Below the pieces are notes generated by a model. The model was not told the DNA's origin. It worked only from the letters and a program-made list of their open reading frames with translations, and ran no database searches. Both the position numbers and the translations under genes were made by a program. From the NCBI GenBank assembly GCA_012931725.1, contig CM022948.1:89736888-89800887 (forward strand): a stretch of 64,000 nucleotides of DNA, read 5' to 3'. Shown here one piece after another: positions 1 through 11,374 of the stretch. Each line of letters begins with the position of its first letter. Position 1 is the first letter of the stretch. This DNA is from Litsea cubeba (Eukaryota > Streptophyta > Magnoliopsida > Laurales > Lauraceae).

Positions 1-331
1 TACGGAGGCAGTAAAGGCCATAGAATGCAAGAGCGACGGCGACAACCCAAGGCCAAAAGAGCCACGTCTAGCTGAAATACATCCAGAAGAAGGGGTTTAG
101 GAGGAGCCTGGTGGTTTTTTTGGTGGCTGCAAGGGCAAGAGAGATAATCCCAGCCCATTTGCAGACGTCAAGAGGGGTGAGAGTGGAGAGATTGAAGAAA
201 GAGGAGAAGGGGATTTCGAGGGAAGAGAAGAAAGGGATTTTGAGGGATTTGGTTTGTGGGGTTTGGGGAGGAGGAGGAGGAGAAGAGTCGGAATATGAGC
301 ATTTGAGTGGAGGGCAGGGATGGGTTATCAT
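1..331 (-). pseudogene. Edge-truncated membrane-protein gene with in-frame stop (unrecognised)
   Basis: Reading the minus strand from an ATG at 331, an open frame starts MITHPCPPLKCSYSD, passes a proline run (PPPPP), and enters a hydrophobic stretch (CKWAGIISLALAATKKT, then LLLNPFFWMYFS). A TAG follows at 70-68. The same frame continues without a break to the window edge as TWLFWPWVVAVALAFYGL, which looks like a second membrane segment. The residues on both sides of the stop read as one aromatic-rich hydrophobic protein, so the TAG probably replaces a sense codon (for example TGG to TAG), or this is a read error. I do not recognise the family. The C-terminal part lies outside the window. It could also be a short ORF that truly ends at the TAG. 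Confidence 0.35.
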
Positions 332-366
332 CGTTTTTGTCGATGTTGGGTTGGTTGGTGGTGCAT

Positions 367-414
367 AATGAAGGTGTTTGATCAAATGCCCGAGAGAGAT
401 GTTTCCACTATTGA
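367..414 (+). pseudogene. Possible pentatricopeptide-repeat (PPR) fragment
   Basis: The plus strand reads MKVFDQMPERDVSTI in one frame. VFDQMPERDV is the signature of plant PLS-type PPR proteins. Nothing PPR-like continues after about 414, where the sequence becomes GA-rich, and nothing precedes it. It is at most a tiny relic, and a chance match cannot be excluded. Confidence 0.25.
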
Positions 415-558
415 ACGGTTTGAGAGAGAGAGAGATTGTGCTTGTTTTGTGTGTGGGATGAGGTCTTGAATGAGGAGAGAGAAGGAGATGGGCATGTTGA
501 GGCTATCCTCCCTCCTCTAAGAAGGGAGAACCCAGATTCTTCTTTTTTTTTTTTATTA

Positions 559-691
559 TTTTGCGAAATGGTTGATATCGACCATCTACTGTGTTCTAAC
601 AAATAAGACAGTTACATGTTGAAGAAAATATGACTGATATAATGGTTGATATCCACCATCAGGGATGGTCGATATCAACTATATCGCAAAA
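559..691. repeat. Foldback element (28-nt inverted arms)
   Basis: The left arm 559-586 begins TTTTGCGAAATGG and ends TCGACCATC. The right arm 664-691 is its near-perfect reverse complement, with about 77 nt of spacer. A further half-copy of the GGTTGATATC motif sits at 642-660. It has the size and shape of a short MITE or hairpin. No target duplication was identified. Confidence 0.5.
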
Positions 692-1600
692 CGACAAAAA
701 AAAGAAGAAAAATGTCACATGAGGACCCATTTCGTGTCCAATGTGATACGGGGTCTTGGTAAGACGTATGGGGTCCTATGGAGATTTGTCCTATAAATTC
801 CTCATTTGCTAGCTTTTCATGGATTTTCATCCATGCTGTGTAAATTGTAATTCAGGGTAGGTGAACAATGCAAACATGCGAAGTAAGAAAGCATAAAGTT
901 AAATAGATTTATAGGAAAGCAAGGACTGAGAAATTCCACGGTGGCTGACAAACGCAAGGATCTTATCTTATTTTAGCCTTTGGTGGATGTGGATGGGGAA
1001 AACTGAAACGTAGTGGTTCCTTTTCATGAAAGCTGACATGTCATAAAACCACCAAACCTACTTCTTCCCTTCACCATTTGGGCCCCACCTTCTGCATTCC
1101 ACGTTCATCTCCCAACAGTGTAGAAAACAAAAATACATTTTTTTATATCATTGCTCGAAGTTAAAGTGAATTGATTCCAAGTATGGATGAGAAAGTAAGT
1201 TTAATTTTCATCATCTCAATTTCTCTCTTTTTCTTTGAAATAAAACACTGATCTTTTTTTTTTGTTATATCAAGGATTCGAAGCACGCACTGTACTCAAT
1301 ATATTCATATCCCTAATCAGCTTAGTTACAATTAAAGAAAAAATACTTCTCTTTTACTTACTTGAAAATAGTATTTATTTAATTTCATAATCTTTTATTT
1401 GAGTTATGTAACTTAATAATAAGGTATAAACAAGGTGGTGGGCAATGAAGCTTGTTGGGTTCACTCGCCCACATAATAAAAGGGGGACATGTGATCAGTC
1501 ATCTTTTAATCATCCTTTGGGCAGATGGTTTGCACTGTTTATTGGATCTGTTGGGCAGACTTGGTGAAGCCATGGAGCCCCACTGCTGCATCTCTTATAT
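692..1600. other. Intergenic; left flank of the PR1a block
   Basis: No gene is seen. About 800-1130 is recognisably related to 6640-7060: both contain a CTTCTTCCCTTCACC stretch followed by a CCACGTT-GATCTCCCAA stretch. This marks the left part of the local duplication that carries PR1a and PR1b. The rest is AT-rich with homopolymer runs. Confidence 0.45.
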
Positions 1601-1608
1601 GTCAAAGT

Positions 1609-2455
1609 TAGAGGTATACAAAATTAACCGCGATCCGACCCGGTAACCCGACCCGACCCGACCCGTGGGTCAATGGGTGGGTCACTCCACCCAGAATTCA
1701 TGTGCTCGACCCGACCCGATCGGGTTACCTGGTGACCCGCGAACCCGGTTTTTTTTTTTCTTTTATGTAGAAGGCCAAGGATAAAAATCCAAGAGAGTTG
1801 CCCACTTGTCAGGATGTGGTTTTAATTTCTGTTAGATGTAGTTCACCGACTAATTTCTAAATATTTGAGTTATTATATTGGTCTCATGTCTATGAACTCA
1901 AGGCCCATGTATACTATAATATATTTAGTGCGAGGAACATTTATTTTATTCCTATCAACAGATTAAGATGATCTCACATGAAAAACACGGTACGTTTTGA
2001 AGCCTTATTACATCTATTTGACATCAGTTTGTTTAGATTTGTTGAATCTTGAATATCTTATTGATCGTATTTAATCATTTAATTGGTGACCACTGAATTA
2101 ATGGTCAAGATGAGAGTGATTAGTAGTTGAAATTGGACGTGGGTTTCGGGTCAAACCGCAACTACTTTTTTTTTTACACCTCCACTTATGGTACAAAAGA
2201 AGGCCAGCAATCATCCGCAACAACTTTTTACTTTTACATCTAATCACTTTTAGTTCTCTACCAATTATCTGAAATTATTTTCATAAGCAATTTGGCCTTC
2301 TACATGAAAAAAAAAAAAAAGAGACCCGAATCCGACCCGTGACCCGTTGACCCGTGATGCAAACGGGTCGGGTTCGGGTGGGTTTTCACCCACAAAAATC
2401 TGGTCGGGTCGGGTTTGACCCGAAACCCGTGGGTTTCGACCCGTGAACACCCCTA
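1609..2455. mobile_element. Non-autonomous hAT element, 847 bp
   Basis: The termini are TAGAGGTATACA (left) and the reverse complement of TAGGGGTGTTCACGGG (right). The 8-bp target duplication GTCAAAGT is perfect at 1601-1608 and 2456-2463. Both ends carry subterminal arrays of GACCC/GGGTC words, which are common in this type of plant hAT element. There is no coding capacity. Confidence 0.8.
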
Positions 2456-2463
2456 GTCAAAGT

Positions 2464-3300
2464 AGATAGCAAATCATGACTAAGTTATCTATTGCCAAAG
2501 GATCTAAACCCTTCATTCCTCCACGAATAAATAGTATATGAGACAAACATAGTTATTAGTGTAGTTGATCTTACTATGGCCCACTTGGATATATGCCAAT
2601 CACCAAGATGAAAAGAAAGGTTTCGAGTGGATTGGCCTAAAGCCAAGTATCACACCAATCAAGCGAACATGTCTGTAAATGCAAAACGGGTTGATCCACA
2701 TAACTCGCATAACCCACAAAACCCATTTAAATGGGTTGGGTTAGGGTCAACCCACATTTATAAACCAATTTAAAAGATTTGGTGTAAAATATTTTGGTAC
2801 TATGGGCTTTTTTTTTTTACTAACAAACTTGAGTAAATACTTGAAATGGAATGGGCTGAGACCAAACTTCTACAAGTTGGGTTGGGTTGAGTCGTGTTTA
2901 ATGAGTACATCTGTATGTTAGATGTAGGTTATGCGGGTCAGGTTCACCTGCATCAGATATGGGCTAGTGTTACTTGAGCTATTTTAAAAATGGGTCGAAT
3001 GTGGGTTGGCCTTCAACCTGTAGAAAACCCATCTTGACCTGATCAGACCCATTTGCTGCCCCTTATTCTATGCATGCCCTTGTCAATGTATGCAATATTT
3101 TAAGTGACTTAGGAGAAGGGAAGATGATGAAGGCATTGAAATGAAGAGAAAAATAGATAAGGTTAGAAAGAATTTCCTTGTCAATGTATTCTTTGTTTGT
3201 GTATTTTGTGTACTTTGAAGGTGATGCATGGAGTGTTACTTCATGTGTTTCTTTTGTTTGAAGTTTATAACTGACGACTCATGGGGTTGTAGACCTTCCA
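2464..3300. repeat. Intergenic with degenerate ACCC/GGGT-rich hAT-like repeat
   Basis: About 2670-3066 has repeated AACCCA/GGGTTG words at both ends and ends in the reverse complement of GGGGCAGCAAATGGGTC, similar in style to hAT termini. I could not find a matching target duplication, so it is old or rearranged. 3061-3290 is the upstream flank shared with the PR1b copy (compare 10010-10160, both with TGTGTTTCTTTTGTTTGAAG). No gene is seen. Confidence 0.4.
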
Positions 3301-3674
3301 AATCCTAATCCTGCCCATTGGCTGCTTCTAGGTGGTCCCACAGAGCCCTTGCTCGATGTTGAGATTGGGTGTTAGTTTTCCATGGCATCTGACTTCCTGT
3401 ACAAAGGCTAACTAGTAGGCAACCGTTCAGTCGTTCACACACATTGATAAGACATCTAGCACTTTGGCCACTTAGAAGAATGAAACAGGCTATCAATCGG
3501 ACACCCTTTTTACAACTTACATAACTTCCCATTCACCCCATCAAAAGAACCCAAGTTCCATTTTCTTCCATTCTCAACACTCTACATAACGCTTAGCTTA
3601 GAATCTTCTTAGCTACAAAGCAACAGCAACAATTCAAAAGGAATTCTAAGAAACTTCCAAGTCAACACCCTCCC

Positions 3675-3682
3675 TATTTAAA
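3675..3682 (+). promoter_or_regulatory. TATA box of PR1a (TATTTAAA)
   Basis: TATTTAAA lies 116 nt upstream of the ATG at 3798. The same motif and context (followed by CAACAGAACCACC) are conserved upstream of PR1b and, on the other strand, PR1c. Confidence 0.55.
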
Positions 3683-3797
3683 CAACAGAACCACCAACCA
3701 CAAGTCACAAACTCGAACGTACAAGCCATAAAAGGTTGTTTCATTTCTTTCCTCATCCTACTATCCAACATAAACATATCTTCTAAAACCAATTGCA

Positions 3798-4315
3798 ATG
3801 GCTCCATCCTCTTTAATCTTCTTGAGCATCTTCTCCTTGTTAATCTTGTTGTTTAGCTCGATAATCATGGTTGACGCGAGAGCCAACAAAACAGAGCTGA
3901 TTAATCAATTCTTGGACGCCCACAACAGTGCTAGAAAAGCGGTCGGGGTGCCACCCCTCAAGTGGGAGCCCCTCCTAGCCAACTTCGCGCATGCCTACTT
4001 GAACCAGCGGCGACATGACTGCGCGTTGGTCCACTCCACTGCCATGGCCTACGGCGAGAACATCTTCATTGGTCAAGGGCGGCGTTGGAGCGCCAAGGAT
4101 TCGGTGGCCGCATGGGTGGCAGAGAAGCAATTCTATGACTATTCTAGCAAGTAGCAATGCGTGCTCGGGGCCCGACTGCACCCAACTACACCCAGATTGT
4201 GTGGCGCACCACGGAGCAGGTGGGGTGCGCCAAGATCATTTGTGACAATGGGAGCAGCTACATCACTTGTGAGTATTATCCCCCAGGGAACTATGTTGGG
4301 GCCAGGCAATACTGA
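3798..4315 (+). pseudogene. PR1: PR1a: PR-1 (CAP superfamily) gene broken by a frameshift
   Basis: This is an intronless PR-1-type secreted defence protein. The ATG at 3798 opens a signal peptide (about residues 1-28, ending MVDARA), followed by the CAP domain: AHNSARKAVGVPPLKW, RRHDCALVHS, AYGENIF and AAWVAEKQFYDY. These contain CAP-cavity His and Glu positions. At 4147-4160 a 7-nt duplication (TAGCAAG repeated, absent from PR1b and PR1c) shifts the frame and gives a TAG at 4152-4154, after 118 codons. A second 1-nt insertion follows near 4187 (CCCAAC against CCCAC). Downstream sequence still resembles the THYTQIVW, GCAKIIC and CEYYPPGNYVG parts, up to a TGA at 4313-4315. The final PY of the CAPE peptide motif reads QY here. 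The product would lack the C-terminal disulfides, so it is most likely non-functional. Confidence 0.85.
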
Positions 4316-4544
4316 TCTTGCCTGACCATTGGGACCTGTTTGTTGTTTGGTGGATTCTATCATGGGCTGCTGTGGTGTAGATAAAGTTTTTAAGAAGTGA
4401 GATTCAGGAGTAACTTGTATGGTGCTCTGCCCGTAGTCAGATTACACCAATGGTCCATGTTAGTTTTAAAGTTATTAAATTCAATTTACTGTTCATGTTC
4501 ATGCCACATTATTTCATTTTATTAATAAACAAATATATATATAT

Positions 4545-5000
4545 TTGAACGGTAAGTGAAACTGCTTAATTAATTTAAAAAAGGTTACAAAAAAGGAAAT
4601 AAAAGAGGAAGAGATAATAAAGAACATAAAAGAAAGAGAAAACACAAAAAGAGAAAAGAGCAACTAGGTACAAGAGCGTTGTACCCCACCGAAGCAAACT
4701 ACAAAATATTACCCTCGCAAGAAGACATCCTCTCAATCCTCTATTTAGCTAAAGCATCGGCGAAGTAGTTGGCTGCTCTAAGCTCCTGGCGGAAATGAAC
4801 ATTGATTGAGGAAGATAAAGCCTGAATTTCATTAAAGAGGAATTGAAATTTTCATGGGTTCCTCTTCGATTAGTCACACAAGCAATCGCACCAAATATAT
4901 TTTAAATTCTACCATACACTTGTTCAATAATGGGCAATTAGGCCTCCTCTTCCACTTTCCATAATGAACATCTCAACAGAAAGGTTTGATCGGTTTTCTA
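4545..5000 (-). mobile_element. LINE 3' fragment (RNase H C-terminus), minus strand
   Basis: On the minus strand a frame ends RQELRAANYFADALAK, with TAG at 4743-4741. This is the typical C-terminus of the RNase H domain of plant L1-type LINEs (normally ...ANxFADALAK). Upstream residues are degraded. Boundaries are approximate and no target duplication was found. It lies just 3' of PR1a. Confidence 0.55.
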
Positions 5001-5074
5001 CAAAGCTATCAAGGCCATATTATGTTTTAACCCATTCAAATTATACCCCAATTTATGTCATTTTGTGTTATACG

Positions 5075-5106
5075 CAGGGGCGGAACTACACTAGGGCCCG
5101 GGGGCC

Positions 5107-5140
<34 letters not shown>

Positions 5141-6276
5141 TTGAAAAATCCTTTTAACATCACCAAATGCCCCCCCCCCCCCAAGTTTTTGGGAGTAGAT
5201 ATCGAAGAGAGGGCTAGGATTGTGCCGCGTGATCAAAGGAGATTCAGATTGAATCTCAGAGGGCCACGATTGGTTCTGATCGATTTGATTGGTCTAGAGA
5301 TCTTGGAGGCATAGCAGATCGTCGCTGCCTAGTCGCCATTGGAAGAAGCAGTTCTGCATGCCAAAGAAGGATCTGCATTTTCAAAGTTGCAGTGGGCCAT
5401 AGGTTTCTACGTTTTAGAGGCACAGAGAAGGAGAGAAACACGAGTTCGATCGGAACAAGGACTTGCAGAAAACATGAGTTCGATCGGAACATGGACTTAT
5501 AGAGGTTGGACCAGCAAGGAATCTGATTGTTCACTCTGGCAGAAACAGCGAATATATATAGTATGCGGAGAGCAATGACGGCCTCTCCCAAAAAGCTCAT
5601 AAAAAAGTACAGGAAAATATATAAAAAAACTAATGGGAAAACCGAATTTGTGCTACACAATCTACGGAGTCCCTTCCCAAACAATTGCTAAATTTGAGAT
5701 TTTTCCCGTAAAATCCTCTAAAATCTATATTTGGTACGGTTGATTTTTTTTATCATCTCATCAGACATCAGCTCTTTCATGTTAGAATGCTGTTGAGTTT
5801 GGAGTTTTTTTTTTTTATGTGGTTTTTACTTTGTTATAGCTTTCGTCTTCGACTCTTGACTCTTCGATTCTGAACTTTTTTTTTTTTATCAGATCAACCA
5901 TTGAAATTAGTAGAAATTGACGTGTCATTGTCTTAGAAAGATTGCTTCTTTTTTTTTCATGAGATTTGGGTTTGTTTTTTTTTGCTGAGAAATGTCTTCA
6001 AGGTGAGTTTGGGGTTAGGCTTGTCATATAAATTGAGAAATATCAATATAAGATGCAACAAGAATAAATGGTTGGTCTTTCATTCATTCACCATAACAAC
6101 AGTATAAATGGTTTTAATTTTCATGTAAAATTTAGTCTTGAATCGTAATATATTTTATATGCTTGAACTTACAACTATGTCGAAAGAAAACTTAAAGATA
6201 TGATAGTTATAATAATTCGTGAAATAAAAATTATTCAAGTTTTGCCCCCCCCCCGAAATCCTGGTTCCGCCCCCTG
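5075..6276. mobile_element. Non-autonomous hAT element, 1.2 kb, with long poly-C tracts
   Basis: The termini are CAGGGGCGGAACTACACT and the reverse complement of CAGGGGGCGGAACCAGG. The 8-bp target duplication GTTATACG is perfect at 5067-5074 and 6277-6284. Poly-C tracts lie near both ends (about 29 C at 5110-5138, others near 5169 and 6245). It is the same family as the element at 34367-35550. The open frames inside are not recognisable proteins. Confidence 0.85.
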
Positions 6277-6284
6277 GTTATACG

Positions 6285-8608
6285 TATTGAGTGACTGTAA
6301 TTTGGACAATGTGGATCTTGGAGGTGGTATGGACAACATTTATAGCCTCAATCCAAACCCAACCCATTATTTATTTCTTGGGGTTGAAATCTTAACGGGC
6401 TGTAATTAAGCTAAATGGGTGGATTCAAAATCTTATTTAACAAGTCGGTTTCAAGTTGGCCTGATGGGCCCTGATACAGTGTCAAGTTTTGCACCATTTG
6501 CTTGATTGAAATGAATAGATAGTATGCAAGTTGAACCCATGTCAGAACTTAAAAGGGTCGTCAATCTGAGCTTTGAAATTGAGCCACCTCATACCCCTTG
6601 ATGATCTCCCAAAGGTTGGCATGGAGACATTTATAGCGAAAATGCTTGTTTTCCATGGATTTTCATCAACCCTTCTGACAAACGTATGAAATGAGAACGC
6701 AGTAGCACCATACACTTATACAAAAGTAAGGGTCTGTTTGTTTGTATTATAATACATACGAATTGAATTAATATGGTAGTAAAAAGTGAATATTAAAAGT
6801 AAATTTCTAAAAATGAACATCAAACAATTTTTCTTTTAGAAAAATAAAATAAAAAAAAGATGTTATTTGATGCTCATTTTGAAAATTTTCTGTTGCCATT
6901 TTTAACCATCATATGTATTCAATTCCTAGCAAATAGGGCCTAAAGCTTTGAAATTTGATGGTTGCTAGTAGAGAAACAGGATCGCATCTCATGAAAGGAG
7001 ACATGCTGACCCACTTCTTCCCTTCACCGTCTTGGCCCTATTGGAGTCCACGTTGATCTCCCAAGAGAATAGAAATCTTGGGGCTCTATGTTGGCTTTGT
7101 TTTCAAGAATTCCTAACGAGATACTTGCTGACAATCAAGTCAGTGGGCTATCCGCTGGCATTTGGATATCCCAAATTATTTTGGTGGTTTTGCTGTTTGT
7201 TTTCTCAATTCTGAAAACTAGACTTTCAAATTTGTTTTTTTTTAGCTTTTAGAATTCTTCAAATTCTCAAATACTAAGTTATTAAAATGCTTATGGATGC
7301 TTGAACATTTGTGAATACATATGGAGTGGCAAAGGCATTTTCACATATCCCCCCAGATAGGGATTCTCAGAATTCTTTTTGTCCCCCTACTTATTACCCA
7401 AAGCTAGATTGATTATTCATTCTAATCATGGATGAGAAAGTAAATTTAACCTCTCCTTATTGTTACCTTTGACAGTCAAACCCTTGGGGATTCCTCACCA
7501 AATTTTTATAAAGATGTCGAAAACCTACATTTGATAATTATAAATTTCTAAAAATTTGGACCATTAGAAATCCTAGATTTTAAAGATTTCAAGGTTTTGA
7601 CGCCCTCCCCCAACTAGGATTTGGAAATCGTCATTTTTTCCAAAGTCAAACATTTATAAAAAAAAATTATTAGTTATACATCATTATGCATTGATATTAA
7701 TGTAAAATTCTCAGCGAGGAATCCTAACTCCAAGGGGGGTGATGAATCCTCAATCTCCAAAACCACATTTAACAATTGTAAATCCTCCTCGAATTTAGGC
7801 AAGAGGAACTTTTGTAGCAAAAGAGGGCTTTAGTGTTGGAACTGGCCAGGGTGTGTCAGCATGTTTGTTTAAATGATTTCACATGGCCCGAACCAAGCCC
7901 TTTAACTAAGTTGATTGACAGTACAGAGACATGGAAAACTTGTGTAGCGCATGTTATCTGGTATGAGGAAGAAGCTATTACAAGTTATCACCGTCTTTGT
8001 TGGTTGGGGTGTGATGCCTGCCTCTGTTTAATGGGAATGAATACCTTGCCTTCATCATCTTTACACCAGATAATAGGTGGGACTGACCTGGTTTTACCTC
8101 CTTCGCTGCAAGTAGGAGGTGATAATAGGTTGGATTTTGCTCGGTTTAGAACTACAGGTAACAAATAACCATCTTTCATATTCTGAAAATCTCAATCAGC
8201 CATCTTATTTGGCATTCAAAGCTGCTTTTTAACTGTTAAGAGAGATTCAACTTGTTTTACTGACAAATTAAGAAATCTCAGATCTAATCTGGGCTGGGCC
8301 GATCAAACCCATGAACACAGAAAATGAGCTAAAAGCCCGAGTCAATGTAACCATAGTCAATATCATGTGCTTAATCTAAATTGGATTTGATCTTGAAGGC
8401 ATTTTTATCTTTTTGTGACAAGCCTATGTGATTTATTTTGTGCGCACCCTAATATCCAGTTTGGCAATTTACTATTAAAGTAACAGTGATGTAAATCGTC
8501 AAATCAAGAGAAAACAAAATATATGAGATTATAATGATATTTTTTCTATAGTGGATTAATAGTAAATCTTTTTTACTTTTTGTGTAAAAAGTGGGTGTTT
8601 TTTATCAT
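6285..8608. other. Intergenic, no recognised gene
   Basis: It contains a Tourist-like MITE (6730-6940, listed separately) and, at about 6640-7060, the sequence related to 816-1130. 7476-7790 has repeated GGATTCCTC / GAGGAATCC words in opposite orientation and may be an old foldback repeat, with a similar GAATCC-rich stretch at 51590-51660. A 111-codon open frame at 7833-8168 matches no family I know and is not called a gene. Confidence 0.4.
6730..6940. mobile_element. Tourist-like MITE, 211 bp
   Basis: Left end GGGTCTGTTTGTTTG, right end the reverse complement of GGCCCTATTTGC. TAA target duplications at 6727-6729 and 6941-6943 fit the PIF/Harbinger (Tourist) superfamily. Confidence 0.7.
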
Positions 8609-8611
8609 TTA

Positions 8612-8963
8612 CACTGTGTTTGGAAAGGGAGGAGGGGAGGGGAGGAAAAATTTGAGGGGAAGGAAAATGGAGGGGAGGAAAAATTTTCCCTCATCTTATT
8701 TATTTATAGTAAAAAAGGAGGAGGGGGCGAGGGAGGAAAATCCCCTCTTTGCAAGCCTCTTCCCCCGTCCCCGTTTTGAAGGGAAATTTTGTCCCCGTTT
8801 TGAAGGGAAATTTTAGGGGTAAAACTTTCAAAATGTTACCCCCAAATTCCCCTCTCCCACTTTCCCTCCACCCTTCCCAAACACCCTCTATTTTAACTTT
8901 CCCTCCATTTTTTCCTCTTTTTTTTTTCCTTCCCATCATTTTACCTCCTTCCCAAACATAGTG
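8612..8963. mobile_element. MITE with CACTGTGTTTGG / CACTATGTTTGG ends
   Basis: Left end CACTGTGTTTGGAAAGGGAGG; right end is the reverse complement of CACTATGTTTGGGAAGGAGG. The 3-bp target duplication TTA lies at 8609-8611 and 8964-8966. A 3-bp duplication and CACTR ends fit a CACTA-type MITE, though a Harbinger-type origin is possible. The interior is purine-rich on the left and pyrimidine-rich on the right and could form a long imperfect hairpin. A 19-bp direct repeat (CCCCGTTTTGAAGGGAAAT) lies at 8769-8811. Confidence 0.65.
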
Positions 8964-8966
8964 TTA

Positions 8967-10779
8967 GTGGAGAAAAGATGTCGCTTTTTTGAAAAGATGA
9001 AATTTTTTTTACATGTATTATTTTGATGTGACCCCTTATTTGAAAAATATAGGCTTTATATTAATTTTACTAACTTAGTAAATTGCCAAAACGCCCAGTG
9101 ACATAAAAGGCATTACATGACACACGGGGAAGCAAGTTGGATGGAAAAAGTGGGGAAGAGAAGTTTTGACCTAGGGGGGTACAATATTGTGGGGGCATGG
9201 GCATTGAAAGTTTAGGGTATGAGATCTCTAGATTGGTCTACTTAATAAATCAACCCAATAGTGTGTAAAAATAATAAACTATGCAGCGAAAAATAAACTA
9301 AAAAATAACACACCACAAGGACACCAGATTTAGCGTGAAAAATCCTAACTAGGTGAAAAACCACGGATCCGAACTGGATCAATAATCAAGCACTATGAAT
9401 CTCGCAATTACAAGAAATTCAGATTTCCTCTACCTAAGGAATGAAGTTACATTGTGTCGTTTCACGTTTCAACGACTTTACACTGTTGATTGCAACATAC
9501 TCAATCTAGCGCTTAACTCTTCAAATCTTCTACAAAAGAAAATGATCTTCTACAAGGGATGCAAATGCAGAAGAAATTGGCTCTCTAGAGAACTTGTTAG
9601 CACAACTCTTCAAAAATTCTCTAGAGAAAATTTCTCTTAATTAGATCTCTAATTCAGAACTTGAGAGATGATCTATATAATCTCTTTGGCTCGTGAGAAA
9701 CACCCAATATATAACTCTAAATCCGTGCATAAAACTCCTAGTCATTATCCACTCAGAATATTAGTTTGTCTCAAATTTCGTCTTAGAGTCTCTATCAAAC
9801 TGAGCTTACTGCGCCACGAGCCATGCTTCTACCGTTTTTTGGCTCTGGCAGGCTTTTGGCCTTACAGGCATGGGTTAGGATGTTTCAAAATAGCAAAAAG
9901 TATGATAAGGCATTTGGTGACATTATTATGCCTTTTTGGTCTTCAGTATGTGAGAATCATCAAGTTTAATATCAGATATTAATCAGTAAGATCCCTTTTA
10001 ATTATAAGTGATTTTGGAGAAAAGAAGATGAAGGCAGGGAAATGATGAGACTTGAGAGAGCTGTGAAATGATAGAAAGCTTCTGTGTATTTTTTTATTTT
10101 TATTTTGTACTGCGGCGTTCTTGTGTTTCTTTTGTTTGAAGTTTGTGTAGACTGTTGGGGTTATTTCTTTATTTTTATTTAGAATTTTGGTACAGATCAC
10201 ATTTCAGTCATGTGATGAAGGGGAGAATGTTCTCCTGCAGTGCGCATATTGCTCTGATGCATTCCAGCTCATGGGGCCCTCTTAAATGGATGTCTAACAA
10301 TTGGATGAAAAAAGATAGAAAGGTTTTCTAATTGATAAATGGGATACGAAAAATAAGCCGTACTAGATTATTCTAGCCTTTGGTTTAATAGTTTTAAAGT
10401 TTAATGGCGTCTCAATTGTAGGCTTCTTTGAGATTTAATCCAATGGTGGGTAAATTTTCAATTAGTGTAGTATTAGGCCCAATGCAAAATAATGGGATGA
10501 CAAGAGTATCATATGGGTTGCACCAATCAAATTAGGTGAGACCAAGTGGGCTGCATAAAGCTGACATTTTCCGTGATTAAGGTTTAGGCATTGGATGGCG
10601 TTTTTTTTTTTGGGCCTTGATATCTCTGGATCCTTGATTGAGCTAATCTTTGGACCACCTCCCATTCATACATGAACTATTCAATCCTTAATCCTAATTC
10701 CTAACCATTGACTGATTTTCCCGGTGGTCCCACATAGCCCTTGCTCAATGTTGCCAATGCCAGCCCAATATAACATTTT
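8967..10779. other. Intergenic; unclassified repeat and upstream flank of the PR1b block
   Basis: About 9210-9960 resembles the leader or terminal sequence of an unclassified plant retroelement (AGCGTGAAAAATCC, then GGTGAAAAACCACGG), but no terminal pair was found. 10010-10160 is related to 3120-3290. 10620-10760 is related to 3300-3380 and, in inverted form, to 49480-49640. No credible gene is seen. Confidence 0.35.
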
Positions 10780-11079
10780 GGGCTTGTTTCTTTAACGGAA
10801 TTTATGACTAGAATTTGGGAGGTTGGGGTTTTTTGGGCATGATATGACATCTTGTCCTCTGGCATTTGAAATGTTGTGTTTCTTTCATTAAAATTTTAAA
10901 TTCCAACCACCCAAAAAACCTTTTGGAATTCTTGGAATTTCACTATTTATACCATTTGTTAGAATTTCAAATTCTCCATCAAAAAGAGGAATTTGGAATT
11001 CCACCTAAGGGGATAACTTTTTAAGAATTTGAAATTCTCCCAAACATGAATTCTTAGAATTCTGATAAAGAAACGGGCC
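10780..11079. mobile_element. MITE, 300 bp, GGGCYTGTTTCTTT ends
   Basis: Left end GGGCTTGTTTCTTTAACGGAATT; right end is the reverse complement of GGCCCGTTTCTTTATCAGAATT. A related, left-truncated copy is at 37081-37288. The target duplication is not clear because the right end abuts another element. Confidence 0.6.
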
Positions 11080-11080
11080 A

Positions 11081-11312
11081 CACTATGTTTGGGAAGGGGT
11101 GAGGGGAGGGAAAATTTGAGGGGGAAGGGAAACGAAGGGGAGGGGAGGGAAGGAAAAATTAATTTTATCTCCCCTTGTTTGGATAGTAAAAAAGTAAGGA
11201 AAAAAAAAAGTAAAAAAGTAGTATTTTATTTGGTTTTCCGCGTTCCCGAAGGCACCCCTCTCTTTCAAGAGGATTCACGGCATGTCAAGCCCTGGTAAGG
11301 TTCTTCGCTTTG

Positions 11313-11374
<62 letters not shown>

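Noticed and set aside
4964..5314. 116-codon frame with a proline run across 5110-5138
   Set aside because: The proline run is the poly-C tract of a hAT element and the frame crosses the element boundary.
7833..8168. 111-codon plus-strand frame
   Set aside because: No recognisable domain, intergenic composition, no splice or promoter context. Kept out as a gene, though an exon of something unknown cannot be excluded.
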